64,000 bases of DNA from Halorubrum sp. 48-1-W (GTDB taxonomy: Archaea > Halobacteriota > Halobacteria > Halobacteriales > Haloferacaceae). The position numbers and the translations under genes are program-made. This document shows, piece by piece, positions 41,305 to 50,322 of this stretch. Each line of letters opens with the position of its first letter. The first letter of the stretch is position 1. Below the pieces are notes generated by a model. That model was not told the DNA's origin. It did not search any database and worked only from the letters and a program-made list of their open reading frames with translations. The DNA is taken from positions 1-64,000 of the forward strand of contig NZ_QMIM01000013.1 in assembly GCF_003287355.1 (NCBI RefSeq), in the 5' to 3' direction.

Positions 41305-42042
41305 ATGTCTGTGCTCGATGCGAACGAGGCCGACGGGTGGTCGGGGACTCGCCTGACGCTCGACCTGTGGCATCCGAACTGCTGGGCCATCGAGGCGACG
41401 AGCCGGACCGACGGCGGCGTGCTCGCACACGCGATATATCACTCGCCGAAGACGGGGAGCGAGGCGCCCAACACGGTGAACGGGCTCTTCACCGCGTTCG
41501 GGGACACGAACGCGGAGGTGGAGGCGCTGCTCGACGCGATCCGGGCCTCCGACTTCTCGGGGGACGTCATGGAGCTCCAACAGCGGTTCGGTCGCGCCCG
41601 CGACGCCCCGGGCAACGTCGTGCGCGAGTTCTTCGTGGAGTACGACCCGGCCGACATGATGTGTCCGACCCTGCTCGAGAACGGGTTCGTCCACAGCGCC
41701 CCGGTCCGGATCGAGGACGGACGCGAGGAGTGGCAGGTGTGTTTCGTCGGCGAACACTCGGGGATCCGGGAGTCGCTCGACGCGGTCCGCGAGTCGACGG
41801 GGGCCGAGGTGAGCATCGAGTCGATGTCGTCGTCGGGGAACGGGCAAAAGAGCGCCCGCGAGCATCGCCTCGACACGCTCACCACGACCCAGCGGGAGGT
41901 GTACGAACACGCCCGCGAACGGGGGTATTACGAGTGGCCCCGCGGGGTGTCCACGCGCGAGCTCGCCGACGACCTGGGCGTCTCGAAGACGACGATGCTC
42001 GAGCACCTCCGGAAGGCCGAATCGAAGCTGTTGGACCCATAG
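41305..42042 (+). CDS. HTH_10 (bacterio-opsin activator-like) regulator
   Basis: 245 residues. The C-terminal HTH_10 domain reads LTTTQREVYEHARERGYYEWPRGVSTRELADDLGVSKTTMLEHLRKAESKLL, the Bat-type helix-turn-helix typical of haloarchaea. The N-terminal 170 residues form the associated sensor fold (LTLDLWHPNCWAIEATS). It would act as a transcription regulator with unknown ligand. It is divergent from the aldehyde dehydrogenase (89 bases apart) and 51 bases before the mutase gene. A TTTAG-type box lies about 30 bases upstream. Confidence 0.88.
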   Translation: MSVLDANEADGWSGTRLTLDLWHPNCWAIEATSRTDGGVLAHAIYHSPKTGSEAPNTVNGLFTAFGDTNAEVEALLDAIRASDFSGDVMELQQRFGRARDAPGNVVREFFVEYDPADMMCPTLLENGFVHSAPVRIEDGREEWQVCFVGEHSGIRESLDAVRESTGAEVSIESMSSSGNGQKSAREHRLDTLTTTQREVYEHARERGYYEWPRGVSTRELADDLGVSKTTMLEHLRKAESKLLDP

Positions 42043-42093
42043 CGCGGGAGCACGGACCGACGGGTACTAACGACCGGCGGCCGATCGACCGGC

Positions 42094-43542
42094 ATGGAAC
42101 TGTTCGGGACGGCAGGGGTGCGCGGCAGGGTCGAGGAGCGGGTGACGCCCGAGCTCGCGCTCGCGGTCGGTCGCGCGGTGGCGGCTGAAGTCCGGGATCG
42201 CGGAGGAGAGGACCCGCCGGCGGTCGTCCTCGCCCGCGACGGTCGGGTGAGCGGCCCGGCGATCGCGGCCGCGACCGAGGCCGGACTCGCTTCCGGCGGC
42301 GCGAAGGTGCTCCGGGCGGGAACGCTCCCGACCCCGGCGCTCGCACACGCCTCGCGGGGACGATACGGCGTCATGCTCACCGCCTCGCACAACCCGCCGT
42401 CGGACAACGGGATCAAGCTCTTCTGTGACGGCGTCGAGTTCGACCGCGATCTGGAGCTGGCCATCGAAGCGCGCGTCGAGGCCGAGGAACCGCCTACGGC
42501 GTGGGACGCGTGGACGGAACCCGACCGGGTCGACACGCTCGCCGGATACCTCGAGGACGTGCGCGAGTACGCGACGGCGTTCGACGTCGGGGCCGAGGAG
42601 TCGGCGGTCGGCCTCGACGGGCTCCGGATCGCGGTCGACTGCGGCAACGGGATGTCGGGGCCGGCGACGCCGACCGTCCTCCGCGAGCTCGGCGCGACGG
42701 TCGTCACGGTCAACGGGAACGTCGACGGCCACTTCCCCGGCCGCGGGAGCAAACCCACCCCGGAGAGCCTGCGTGACCTCCGGGCGTTCGTGGCCGACGC
42801 CAACGAGGGTATCGACGCGCCCGGCCGCGAGGGCGAGGGCTTCGCCTTCGGGATCGGCCACGACGGCGACGCCGACCGGATCGTCGTCGTCGACGCCGAC
42901 GGCGAGGTCGTCCACGAGGACACCGTGCTCGCGATCCTCGCCGAGCGATACGTCGCAGTGAGCGACACAGCCGATCCCGTGGTCGTGACGACGCCGAACG
43001 CCTCCGGACGGATCGACGAGCGCGTCCGCACAGCCGGAGGTCGCGTCGAGCGCGTCCGGCTGGGTGCGCTCCACGAGGGGATCGCAGCGGTGCGGGGGGA
43101 GGCCCGGGGGAGCGGGGACGACGCCGAGGTCGTCTTCGCCGCGGAGCCGTGGAAACACGTCCACGTCGCCTTCGGCGGCTGGATCGACGGCGTCTGTTCG
43201 GCAGCAGTGATCGCTCGACTCGTCGCAGCCCAGGGGCTCGAGTCGCTCCGCGAACCGGTCACGGAGCGTCCGTACCGCAAGGTCAGCGTCGACTGTCCCG
43301 ACGACCGGAAGGCAGCGGCGATGGACCGCCTGCGCGAGCGCCTCCCCGAGGTGTTCCCGGAGGCTACGGTGAACACGGACCACGGCGTCCGCCTGGAGTT
43401 CCCCGACGCGTCGTGGACGCTCGTGCGTCCCTCGGGGACCGAGCCCTACGTCCGGGTGTACGCCGAGAGCGACGAGGTCGACGACCTCGTCGAGTCGGTC
43501 GGATCGGTCGTCGAGGCGGCCGTCGCCGGGAGCGACGCGTGA
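42094..43542 (+). CDS. glmM: Phosphoglucosamine mutase/phosphomannomutase (GlmM-like)
   Basis: 482 residues of the alpha-D-phosphohexomutase family. The start ELFGTAGVRGRV binds phosphate. The active serine is in MLTASHNPPSDNGIKL, the Mg loop in GHDGDADRIVVVDADG and the sugar loop in AAEPWKHVHVAFGGWIDG. The C-terminal RPSGTEPYVRVYAES binds phosphate. It interconverts hexose 1- and 6-phosphates for glycan precursors. Whether the true substrate is glucosamine-6-P or mannose-6-P cannot be told. Its stop lies in a 19-bp tandem repeat. Confidence 0.88.
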   Translation: MELFGTAGVRGRVEERVTPELALAVGRAVAAEVRDRGGEDPPAVVLARDGRVSGPAIAAATEAGLASGGAKVLRAGTLPTPALAHASRGRYGVMLTASHNPPSDNGIKLFCDGVEFDRDLELAIEARVEAEEPPTAWDAWTEPDRVDTLAGYLEDVREYATAFDVGAEESAVGLDGLRIAVDCGNGMSGPATPTVLRELGATVVTVNGNVDGHFPGRGSKPTPESLRDLRAFVADANEGIDAPGREGEGFAFGIGHDGDADRIVVVDADGEVVHEDTVLAILAERYVAVSDTADPVVVTTPNASGRIDERVRTAGGRVERVRLGALHEGIAAVRGEARGSGDDAEVVFAAEPWKHVHVAFGGWIDGVCSAAVIARLVAAQGLESLREPVTERPYRKVSVDCPDDRKAAAMDRLRERLPEVFPEATVNTDHGVRLEFPDASWTLVRPSGTEPYVRVYAESDEVDDLVESVGSVVEAAVAGSDA

Positions 43543-43578
43543 GGGAGAGAGCGACGCGTGAGGGAGAGAGCGACGCGT
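43531..43578. repeat. 19-bp tandem repeat at the 3' end of the mutase gene
   Basis: Two full and one partial copy of AGCGACGCGTGAGGGAGAG. The first holds the mutase stop codon; the last leads into a GTTTATGCC promoter-like patch for the next gene. Confidence 0.8.
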
Positions 43579-43610
43579 TTATGCCCCGTTCGCCCGGGGA
43601 TGTAGGTGAT

Positions 43611-44738
43611 ATGGCATCCGACATCGAACGGCGGCGGTTCTTGAAGGCAGCGAGCGCGGCAGGGCTCGTCGGTCTCGCGGGATGTAGCGGCGGACCGAGC
43701 GGTGACGGTTCGGGCGACGACGGGTCGGACGACGACGGTGGCTCGGACGATGACGGTTCCGACGACGACGTACCGGCGACCGTGGGTATCGTCTACTCCG
43801 ACGGCGGGCTCGGCGACAACTCGTTCAACGACGCAGCCCAGCAGGGGCTCGTCCAGGCCGAAGAGGAGTTCGGCATCGCGTACGACGAGTCCCAACCGGA
43901 GGGAACCGGCGAGTTCAACGACTTCCAGCAACGGTACGCCAGCTCGACTGACCCCGACTACGACCTGGTGTCGTGTATCGGGTTCAACCAGACGGACGCG
44001 CTCGCGGAGAACGCGCCGGAGTTCCCCGACCAGGACTTCATGATCGTCGACTCCGTCGTCGAGGAGGACAACGTCGCGAGCTACGTCTTTCGCGAGCACG
44101 AGGGATCGTTCCTGATGGGCGTGCTCGCCGCGCAACTGACGCAGACCGAGTTCTCTGCCGGGGCAGGTTCGACGGATCCCGAGTCGGCCGAGGTCGGGTT
44201 CGTCGGCGGCGTCGACAGCCCGGTCATCCGTCGGTTCCAGGCCGGATACGAGGCCGGCGTGGAGCACGTCTCCAGCGACATCGACGTCACCACGAGCTAC
44301 GTCGGTAGCTACTCCGACCCCTCCGGCGGGCAGGAGGCGGCCCTCTCGATGTACCAGGGCGAGACGGACATCGTCTACCACGCCTCGGGCGCGACCGGCG
44401 TCGGCGTGTTCCAGGCTGCCCAGGAGGAGGAGCGGTTCGCCTTCGGTGTCGACCTCGACCAGTCGATCACCGAGTCGGAGTTCTCCGACGTGATCCTCGC
44501 GTCGATGGTGAAACGCGTCGACACCGCCGTCTACGAGTCCGTCTCGAACGTGATCGACGGCGACCACCGAGGCGGCGAGGCGGTCGCGCTCGGGCTCGAT
44601 TCCGACGGCGTCGAGTGTGTCTACGGCGACGAGATCGGCGGCGAGGTCCCCGACGACATCGTGAGCGCGGTGTCCGACGCCCGCGACGCGATCATCGCCG
44701 GCGACATCGACGTGCCGACGGAGACCGGCGACGACTGA
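43611..44738 (+). CDS. BMP-family ABC transporter substrate-binding lipoprotein
   Basis: 375 residues. The signal has twin Arg (ERRRFLKAASAAGLVGLAGC) ending in a lipobox with Cys, so the protein is Tat-exported and lipid-anchored. A long Asp/Gly/Ser linker is typical of haloarchaeal lipoproteins. The PBP fold follows: TVGIVYSDGGLGDNSFNDAAQQG, IGFNQTDALAENAPEFPDQDFMIVD, AAQLTQTEFSAG and VYHASGATGVGVFQAAQEE. The BMP (Med/PnrA) family binds purine nucleosides. The transporter ATPase and permeases are encoded 1.4 kb on. Confidence 0.93.
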   Translation: MASDIERRRFLKAASAAGLVGLAGCSGGPSGDGSGDDGSDDDGGSDDDGSDDDVPATVGIVYSDGGLGDNSFNDAAQQGLVQAEEEFGIAYDESQPEGTGEFNDFQQRYASSTDPDYDLVSCIGFNQTDALAENAPEFPDQDFMIVDSVVEEDNVASYVFREHEGSFLMGVLAAQLTQTEFSAGAGSTDPESAEVGFVGGVDSPVIRRFQAGYEAGVEHVSSDIDVTTSYVGSYSDPSGGQEAALSMYQGETDIVYHASGATGVGVFQAAQEEERFAFGVDLDQSITESEFSDVILASMVKRVDTAVYESVSNVIDGDHRGGEAVALGLDSDGVECVYGDEIGGEVPDDIVSAVSDARDAIIAGDIDVPTETGDD

Positions 44739-44744
44739 GGCCGG

Positions 44745-45911
44745 TCACACGACGTCGGCGACGACGAGGGACGCGAACCCGGCGCCGGCGATAGAGAGGG
44801 CGCCAAGGAAGGACCAGGCGGCCGCGTATCCGCTGACGTCGACGAGGTACCCGAACGCCGGCGGCGCGAACAGTCCGCTCACGGTGACCGCCAACTGACC
44901 GGCAGCGGAGGCGGCCCCCAGTTTCTCCTCCTCGACGAGCGTGGAGAGACACGAGTAGTAGAGGCCGGTCGAGGCGAGCACGAGCACGCCGATACCGGCG
45001 AAGACGACGCCGGCAGCGATGGCGGTCTCCGCTGCCGGGACGAGGAAGTAGAGGGCGCCGCCGCCCGCCGCCTGGACGGCGAGGATCCCCCCCGTTCTGA
45101 CCCGTGCCGGACCGGGAAGGACGTCCGCGAGCGTCCCCACGGCGACCTTTCCGATGCTCCCCGCGACCTGCGTGGACGCCAGGACGACTCCGGCGACCGC
45201 GACCGAGGTGCCGACGGACTCGCCCACGAAGAGGGTGACGTAGCCGGTCGTCGTGTAGAACGCTGACCCCAGACACACGCCGGCGAGCAGGAGGACGAGG
45301 TACGGTCGGTTCGACGACAGCGCGCGGAAGTCGGGCGAGGTCGCCTCGCCCGAACTCGAGCGACGGTACACCCGGAAGAAGACGGCGGCGGTCACGAGCC
45401 CGACCGCCCCGGCGGCGAGGAACCCGAACTGCCAGAAGAACGTCCCGGCGGCTCCCGTGACCAACAGCGCGCCGACCGCGCTCCCGACCGTCGGGCCGAC
45501 CTGTTTGATCCCGATCGCGCGGTGGTGTTTCCCGGGTTCGATCCGGTCGAAGATCGCCTTGTTCGTCCCCGGCGTGGCGCTCCCGTACATCGACCCGAGG
45601 AGGAAGGCGGCGAACAAAAGCAGCGGGTAGGTCGGGGCGATCGCAACCCCGAGGACGCCGACCGAGAGGCCGACGAGCCCGACGGTCAGCGTGGGTTTCT
45701 CCCCGAACCGGTCGGTCGCGATACCGAACGGCAACAGCGAGACGGCGTACCCGAGCGTCAACGCGGCGATCACGATCCCGACCTCGAGTCCCGTCAGGTC
45801 GAACGCGTCCCGGAAGAGCGGCGTCCCGGCGTACACCGTGTAGTAGCAGACGCTGGCGGCGACGTGCCAGACGGTCACGGCGGTCACGATCCGCCAGAAC
45901 CGCGAGACCAT
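44745..45911 (-). CDS. Major facilitator superfamily transporter
   Basis: 388 residues with about 12 hydrophobic segments. The loop 2-3 motif is seen as PFGIATDRFGEKPTLTVGL. A mid-protein GIKQVGPTVGSAVGALL segment and EEEKLGAASAAGQLAVTVSGLFAPPAFGYLVD follow. The substrate cannot be predicted. The gene is on the opposite strand between the BMP lipoprotein gene and the rest of its ABC transporter, ending 7 bases from the lipoprotein stop. It therefore splits an otherwise coherent transport cluster. Confidence 0.88.
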   Translation of the reverse strand: MVSRFWRIVTAVTVWHVAASVCYYTVYAGTPLFRDAFDLTGLEVGIVIAALTLGYAVSLLPFGIATDRFGEKPTLTVGLVGLSVGVLGVAIAPTYPLLLFAAFLLGSMYGSATPGTNKAIFDRIEPGKHHRAIGIKQVGPTVGSAVGALLVTGAAGTFFWQFGFLAAGAVGLVTAAVFFRVYRRSSSGEATSPDFRALSSNRPYLVLLLAGVCLGSAFYTTTGYVTLFVGESVGTSVAVAGVVLASTQVAGSIGKVAVGTLADVLPGPARVRTGGILAVQAAGGGALYFLVPAAETAIAAGVVFAGIGVLVLASTGLYYSCLSTLVEEEKLGAASAAGQLAVTVSGLFAPPAFGYLVDVSGYAAAWSFLGALSIAGAGFASLVVADVV

Positions 45912-46005
45912 GCGCTCTCCACAGGGTCAGGGAGGATAACCGTACGTGTGGCGGCGAGCCGGGCCGGACGTGTACGGGAACGGGGCCGGCAGGACGACGA
46001 CCGGC

Positions 46006-46065
46006 GATCGGTTCCGCGGCGATCGGTTCCGCGGCGGTCGGTTCCGCGACGATCGGTTCGACGAC
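46006..46065. repeat. 15-bp tandem repeat array upstream of the ABC ATPase
   Basis: Four units of GATCGGTTCCGCGGC, the last two slightly diverged, lie in the divergent region between the MFS gene and the ABC ATPase gene. Confidence 0.85.
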
Positions 46066-46107
46066 GAACCCGCGGTCTTTTTGCCCCGCACACGGAGATA
46101 CGGACGA

Positions 46108-47760
46108 ATGAACCCGGCGGTCCACCTTGACGGTATCACGAAGCGGTTCCCCGGGGTCGTCGCCAACGACGACGTGGACCTCGAGATAGCCAGAGGAAGC
46201 GTCCACGCCCTGCTCGGCGAGAACGGGGCCGGCAAGACGACGCTGATGAACGTGTTGTACGGGCTCTACCAGCCGACCGAGGGGACGGTCGTCGTCGACG
46301 GCGAACCCCGTTCGTTCGCGTCCCCGCGCGACGCGATCGACGCCGGGATCGGCATGATCCACCAGCACTTCATGCTCGTCGACCCCATGACGGTGTGGGA
46401 GAACGTCGTCCTCGGCAACGAGCCGCGGACGTGGGGCGGGCTCCGCGTCGACGAGGCGGCCGCCCGCGAGGCGGTGGTCGAGTTGAGCGAGCGTTACGGC
46501 TTCGACGTCGACCCCGACGCCCGGATCGCGGACGCCTCCGTGGGGGTCCAACAGCGCGTCGAGATCCTGAAGGCGCTGTACCGCGGCGCGGACGTCCTCA
46601 TCATGGACGAGCCGACCGCGGTGCTCACGCCCCAGGAGGTCGAGGAGCTGTACGACGTCTTCGAGGAGCTGACCGACCAGGGGAAGACGATAATCTTCAT
46701 CTCGCACAAGCTCGGCGAGGCGCTCTCGGCCGCCGACGAGATCACCGTCCTGCGCGACGGCGTCAACGTCGGCACCGTCGCGTCGGCCGACGTGACCCGC
46801 GAGGACCTCGCGAGGATGATGGTCGGCCGCGAGGTGTTGATGGAGCCGGCGACGACGCCCCGGGAGCCCGGCGATCGCGTGCTCGAGGTGACCGACCTCC
46901 ACGTCGAGGACGACCGCGGCGTCGAGGCCGTCTCGGGGGTCTCCTTCGAGCTCCGTGAGGGCGAAGTGCTCGGGATCGCGGGCGTCGACGGCAACGGCCA
47001 GCTCCAGCTCGCCGAGGCGGTCACGGGGATGCGCGAGCCGTCGTCGGGGTCGATCGTCTACCTCGGCGAGTCGATGGCCGGCGCGAGCCGCCGCGAGCAC
47101 ATCGACCGCGGGATGGCGTTCGTCCCGGAGGACCGCCACGAACGGGGGCTGGTGATGTCCTACGACCTCATCCAGAACGGGATCCTCGGGAGCCAGCACG
47201 ACCCGCCGTTCGCCTCGGGCGGTCGGATCGACTGGGAGGCGTCCGCGGACCACGCCGAGTCGGTGATCGAGGCGTACGACGTGCGGCCGCCGAACCCCGA
47301 CGCGAGCGCGGAGTCCTTCTCGGGGGGGAACCAGCAGAAGTTCATCGTCGGCCGCGAGTTCGAGCGCGACCCGACCCTCGTCGTCGCGACCCACCCGACC
47401 CGCGGCGTCGACATCGGCTCAACGGAGTTCCTCCACGACCGCCTGCTCGAGTTGCGTGCCGAGGGGAAGGCGGTACTCCTCATCTCCTCGAAGCTCGACG
47501 AGGTCCAGGGGCTCTCGGACCGGCTCGCCGTGATCCACGAGGGCGAGTTCTCCGGCGTCGTCGATCCGGCGACGGTGACCGAAGAGGAGATCGGCCTGCT
47601 GATGGCCGGGGAGACGCTCGACGGCGAGGGCGTCTCGGGGGCGGCGATCCACGACGCGGTCGGCGACGGCCTCGGCGAGGGCAGTTCCGACGACACGGAC
47701 GGGACCCGCGGAACCGGATCTGACCGTGAGACCACAGCGGACGAGGGGGTGGACGCGTGA
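46108..47760 (+). CDS. Sugar/nucleoside ABC transporter ATP-binding protein, two ABC domains
   Basis: 550 residues. The first ABC domain has Walker A GENGAGKTTL, Q-loop HQHFMLVDPM, signature ASVGVQQRVEILKAL, and Walker B VLIMDEPTAVLT. The second has GVDGNGQLQLAEAV in place of Walker A, signature ESFSGGNQQKFIVGRE and VVATHPTRGVDIGS in place of Walker B. Degenerate Walker motifs in the second half are usual for the RbsA/NupA class. It powers import with the two permeases encoded next. Its stop overlaps the permease start as GTGA. Confidence 0.93.
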   Translation: MNPAVHLDGITKRFPGVVANDDVDLEIARGSVHALLGENGAGKTTLMNVLYGLYQPTEGTVVVDGEPRSFASPRDAIDAGIGMIHQHFMLVDPMTVWENVVLGNEPRTWGGLRVDEAAAREAVVELSERYGFDVDPDARIADASVGVQQRVEILKALYRGADVLIMDEPTAVLTPQEVEELYDVFEELTDQGKTIIFISHKLGEALSAADEITVLRDGVNVGTVASADVTREDLARMMVGREVLMEPATTPREPGDRVLEVTDLHVEDDRGVEAVSGVSFELREGEVLGIAGVDGNGQLQLAEAVTGMREPSSGSIVYLGESMAGASRREHIDRGMAFVPEDRHERGLVMSYDLIQNGILGSQHDPPFASGGRIDWEASADHAESVIEAYDVRPPNPDASAESFSGGNQQKFIVGREFERDPTLVVATHPTRGVDIGSTEFLHDRLLELRAEGKAVLLISSKLDEVQGLSDRLAVIHEGEFSGVVDPATVTEEEIGLLMAGETLDGEGVSGAAIHDAVGDGLGEGSSDDTDGTRGTGSDRETTADEGVDA

Positions 47761-49166
47761 GCGAAGGTGACGGCGGACGACTCCCGTCGACCGTCCGCCG
47801 CGTGCTCGAACCCTTCGTCGACCGCACCGTGGCCGAGCGGGTCCTCATCAGCATCGCCGCGATCCTGTTGTCGATCGGCGTCGGCTTCGTCATCGTGCTC
47901 GTCTCGGGACGGGTCGCGCAGTGTAGCACCGCTGCCTGGACGATGCCCGTGACCGGCCTCGGGTTCTGTTATGACCCCGTCCAGGTGTACGTCGTGTTGT
48001 TCAACGGCGCGCTCGGGTACCCGTTCGCGGTCGGCGAGCCCGCCGTATTCAACCCGGCGTGGACGCCGTTCAACCTCTCGTTCGGGCTCACCCTCTCGGA
48101 GACGACGCTCCTGATATTCACCGGGCTCTCGGTCGCGGTGGCGTTCCGCGCCGGGCTCTTCAACATCGGGACGCAGGGACAGCTCGTCGTCGGCGCGCTC
48201 GCGACCGCGTTGACGGTGCTCGCGCTCGCCCCGTTGCTCCCGGCAGGACCGATCGCCGGCGTCGCCCTCGTCGCCGTCGGCACCCTCGCCGGGGCGGTCG
48301 GCGGCGGCCTCTGGGGCGCGATCCCCGGCGCGTTGAAGGCGTACACCGACGCCAACGAGGTCATCACCACGATCATGCTCAACTTCGTCGCCGCGAACGT
48401 CGCGTACGTGCTGGTGTTGGAGGTGTTCCGCGCGGAGGGCTCCTCCGTCGTCGCGACGCGGTACGTCCCCGACCACGCGCAGTTCCGGCCCTGGCTGTTC
48501 CCGGCCTCCAGCGACTTCGCACTGCTCGCGCTGCTCGTCGGCGTCGGGTTCATCGGCGGGCTCTACTACCTCCTCGAACACACGACGTTCGGCTACGACC
48601 TGCGCACGAGCGGGGTTCAGGCGGCGGCCGCGGAGTACGGCGGCGTGAACGCGAAGCTGACGACCGTGCGCGCGATGACGCTCTCGGGCGCGCTCGGCGG
48701 CGTCGGCGGCGCGGTGTGGGTGCTGATGTCCGAGGGGCGGTGGATAGAGTCGGTCCCCGACCTGGGTTTCGACGGGATCACGGTCTCGATCCTGGCGGGG
48801 AACAACCCGCTCGGCGTGCTCCCGGCCGCGTTCCTGTTCGGCCTCCTGAAGGGCGGCGCACTCGAGATCGGGTTCCGGACCGACGTGCCGACCGAGCTCG
48901 TCGGGGTGCTGCGCGGGCTGATCATCCTCTTCGTGGCCATGCCGGAGTTCTTCCGGATGGCCGGACGGTACGTCGGACTCGGCTCGGACGGGCCAGGAGG
49001 GCCGGAAGCGGCCGAACCCGACGACGGTTCCGGGGGCGGAGGCGACGCTGTCGGGAACGGGGGAGACGACGCTGTCGGGAACGGGGGAGACGACGCTGTC
49101 GGGATCGGGGGAGACGACGTCGGAGGCGACGCTGTCGGGATCGGGGGAGGTGAGACCGATGCGTAA
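47757..49166 (+). CDS. ABC transporter permease (BMP/nucleoside type)
   Basis: 469 residues starting at GTG 47757, overlapping the ATPase stop by four bases. Membrane spans and the permease motif FRAGLFNIGTQGQLVVGAL are present, with LKAYTDANEVITTIMLNFVA facing the ATPase. The final 40 or so residues are not membrane. They are DAVGNGGD-type repeats encoded by a 24-bp tandem array (49044-49148) and look like a slippage extension of a cytoplasmic tail. The next permease starts inside its last codons. Confidence 0.9.
   Translation: MSEGDGGRLPSTVRRVLEPFVDRTVAERVLISIAAILLSIGVGFVIVLVSGRVAQCSTAAWTMPVTGLGFCYDPVQVYVVLFNGALGYPFAVGEPAVFNPAWTPFNLSFGLTLSETTLLIFTGLSVAVAFRAGLFNIGTQGQLVVGALATALTVLALAPLLPAGPIAGVALVAVGTLAGAVGGGLWGAIPGALKAYTDANEVITTIMLNFVAANVAYVLVLEVFRAEGSSVVATRYVPDHAQFRPWLFPASSDFALLALLVGVGFIGGLYYLLEHTTFGYDLRTSGVQAAAAEYGGVNAKLTTVRAMTLSGALGGVGGAVWVLMSEGRWIESVPDLGFDGITVSILAGNNPLGVLPAAFLFGLLKGGALEIGFRTDVPTELVGVLRGLIILFVAMPEFFRMAGRYVGLGSDGPGGPEAAEPDDGSGGGGDAVGNGGDDAVGNGGDDAVGIGGDDVGGDAVGIGGGETDA
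49044..49148 (+). repeat. 24-bp in-frame tandem repeat in the permease C-terminus
   Basis: Three full units of GAC-GCT-GTC-GGG-AAC/ATC-GGG-GGA-GAC, then a 12-base GACGTCGGAGGC piece and a fourth near-unit. The array encodes DAVG(N/I)GGD repeats. The period is a multiple of three, so the reading frame is kept. Confidence 0.9.
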
Positions 49167-50211
49167 CCCGCTCGCGGACGTCACCGTCCCGGTCCTCGAC
49201 GACCTGATCGACGACGACTACGTGCGCTCGCTCGTCGTCGGCGTCGGCGGGATCCTCGGCCTGCTGGGAGTGCTCGGCCTGCTGTTTCCGGGCTCGGTCG
49301 CCGGCGACCTCGCGGGCATCGTCTTCTCGACGAGCACGGCCGCGTCGACGTCGCGGCTCGCAGCGCCGATCGTCCTCGCCGGGCTCGGCGGGATCTTCGC
49401 CGAGAAGAGCGGCGTGATCAACATCGGCCTGGAGGGGCTGTTGATCATCTCGGCGTTCATGTCCGTCTACATCGCGTCGGTCGTCGGGATCGGGAACGCG
49501 GTCCTCGGGATCCCTGCGATCTGGATCGGCTTCCTCTCCGGGATCGCCGCCTCGACGGTTCTCGCTGGCGTCTTCGGCGTCGTCTGTATCGAATTCAAGG
49601 CGGACCAGATCATCGCCGGGCTGGCGGTGTGGCTCATCGCCCTGGGGCTCGCGCCGTTCATGTCGACCGTCTTCTTCGGCGGCGTCAACACGCCGAACCT
49701 CGGCGCGAGCGTGGGGTGGCGGTACTCCGCCGTCATGGTCGCCGTCGCGACGCTGGCGTCGTGGTGGGCACTGAACCACACCGCCTTCGGGAAACACCTC
49801 GAGGCGTCCGGCGAGAACCCGAAGGCGCTCGACACGGTCGGCGTCTCGGTCTCGCGGGTCCGGTACGCCGGGGTGTTGCTGTCGGGCGTCCTCTCCGGCG
49901 TGGGAGGGTCGGCGCTCGCGCTCTCGATCGGCCAGTTCGTCGGCTCCGGCGAGACGATGGTCCAGGGGAAGGGGTTCATCGCCATCGTGGCGTACCTGTT
50001 CGGCAACTACAACCCGCTCGGGACGCTGGGGGCCGGCGTGCTGTTCGCGGGGCTCGACGCGACCCAGATCCGGCTCCAACAGCTCGGCTACGCGGTCCCC
50101 GACACGCTGGTCCAGACGATCCCGTACGTGGTCGTGATCGTCGTCCTCGCGCTGGTCGGGCGGACCCGGCTCCCCGCGGCCGCCGGGGACCACTACGAGA
50201 CCGAAGAGTAG
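49159..50211 (+). CDS. ABC transporter permease, second subunit
   Basis: 350 residues from ATG 49159, overlapping the previous stop by 8 bases; GTG 49150 would add three residues. Motifs: AAPIVLAGLGGIFAEKSGVINIGLEGLLIISAF, IEFKADQIIAGLAVWLIALGL, GENPKALDTVGVSVSRVRYAGVLLSG and GFIAIVAYLFGNYNPLGTLGAGVLFA. Two different permeases plus a double-ABC ATPase and a BMP lipoprotein make a complete purine-nucleoside-type importer. The substrate is inferred from the family. Confidence 0.92.
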   Translation: MRNPLADVTVPVLDDLIDDDYVRSLVVGVGGILGLLGVLGLLFPGSVAGDLAGIVFSTSTAASTSRLAAPIVLAGLGGIFAEKSGVINIGLEGLLIISAFMSVYIASVVGIGNAVLGIPAIWIGFLSGIAASTVLAGVFGVVCIEFKADQIIAGLAVWLIALGLAPFMSTVFFGGVNTPNLGASVGWRYSAVMVAVATLASWWALNHTAFGKHLEASGENPKALDTVGVSVSRVRYAGVLLSGVLSGVGGSALALSIGQFVGSGETMVQGKGFIAIVAYLFGNYNPLGTLGAGVLFAGLDATQIRLQQLGYAVPDTLVQTIPYVVVIVVLALVGRTRLPAAAGDHYETEE

Positions 50212-50322
50212 CGCGAGGCCGCGGAGTCGGCCGCAGTCCGGTCGCCGTCAGCGATTCCGTCGCCGCCGCCGCAACCGAAACGGGAACAAAGAGTTTTGCC
50301 GGCGGCGGGACACGACACGGTA

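Noticed and set aside
47160-49184. 674-codon open frame antisense to the ABC ATPase and permease
   Set aside because: Composition is that of a GC-rich shadow frame; sense genes have all family motifs.
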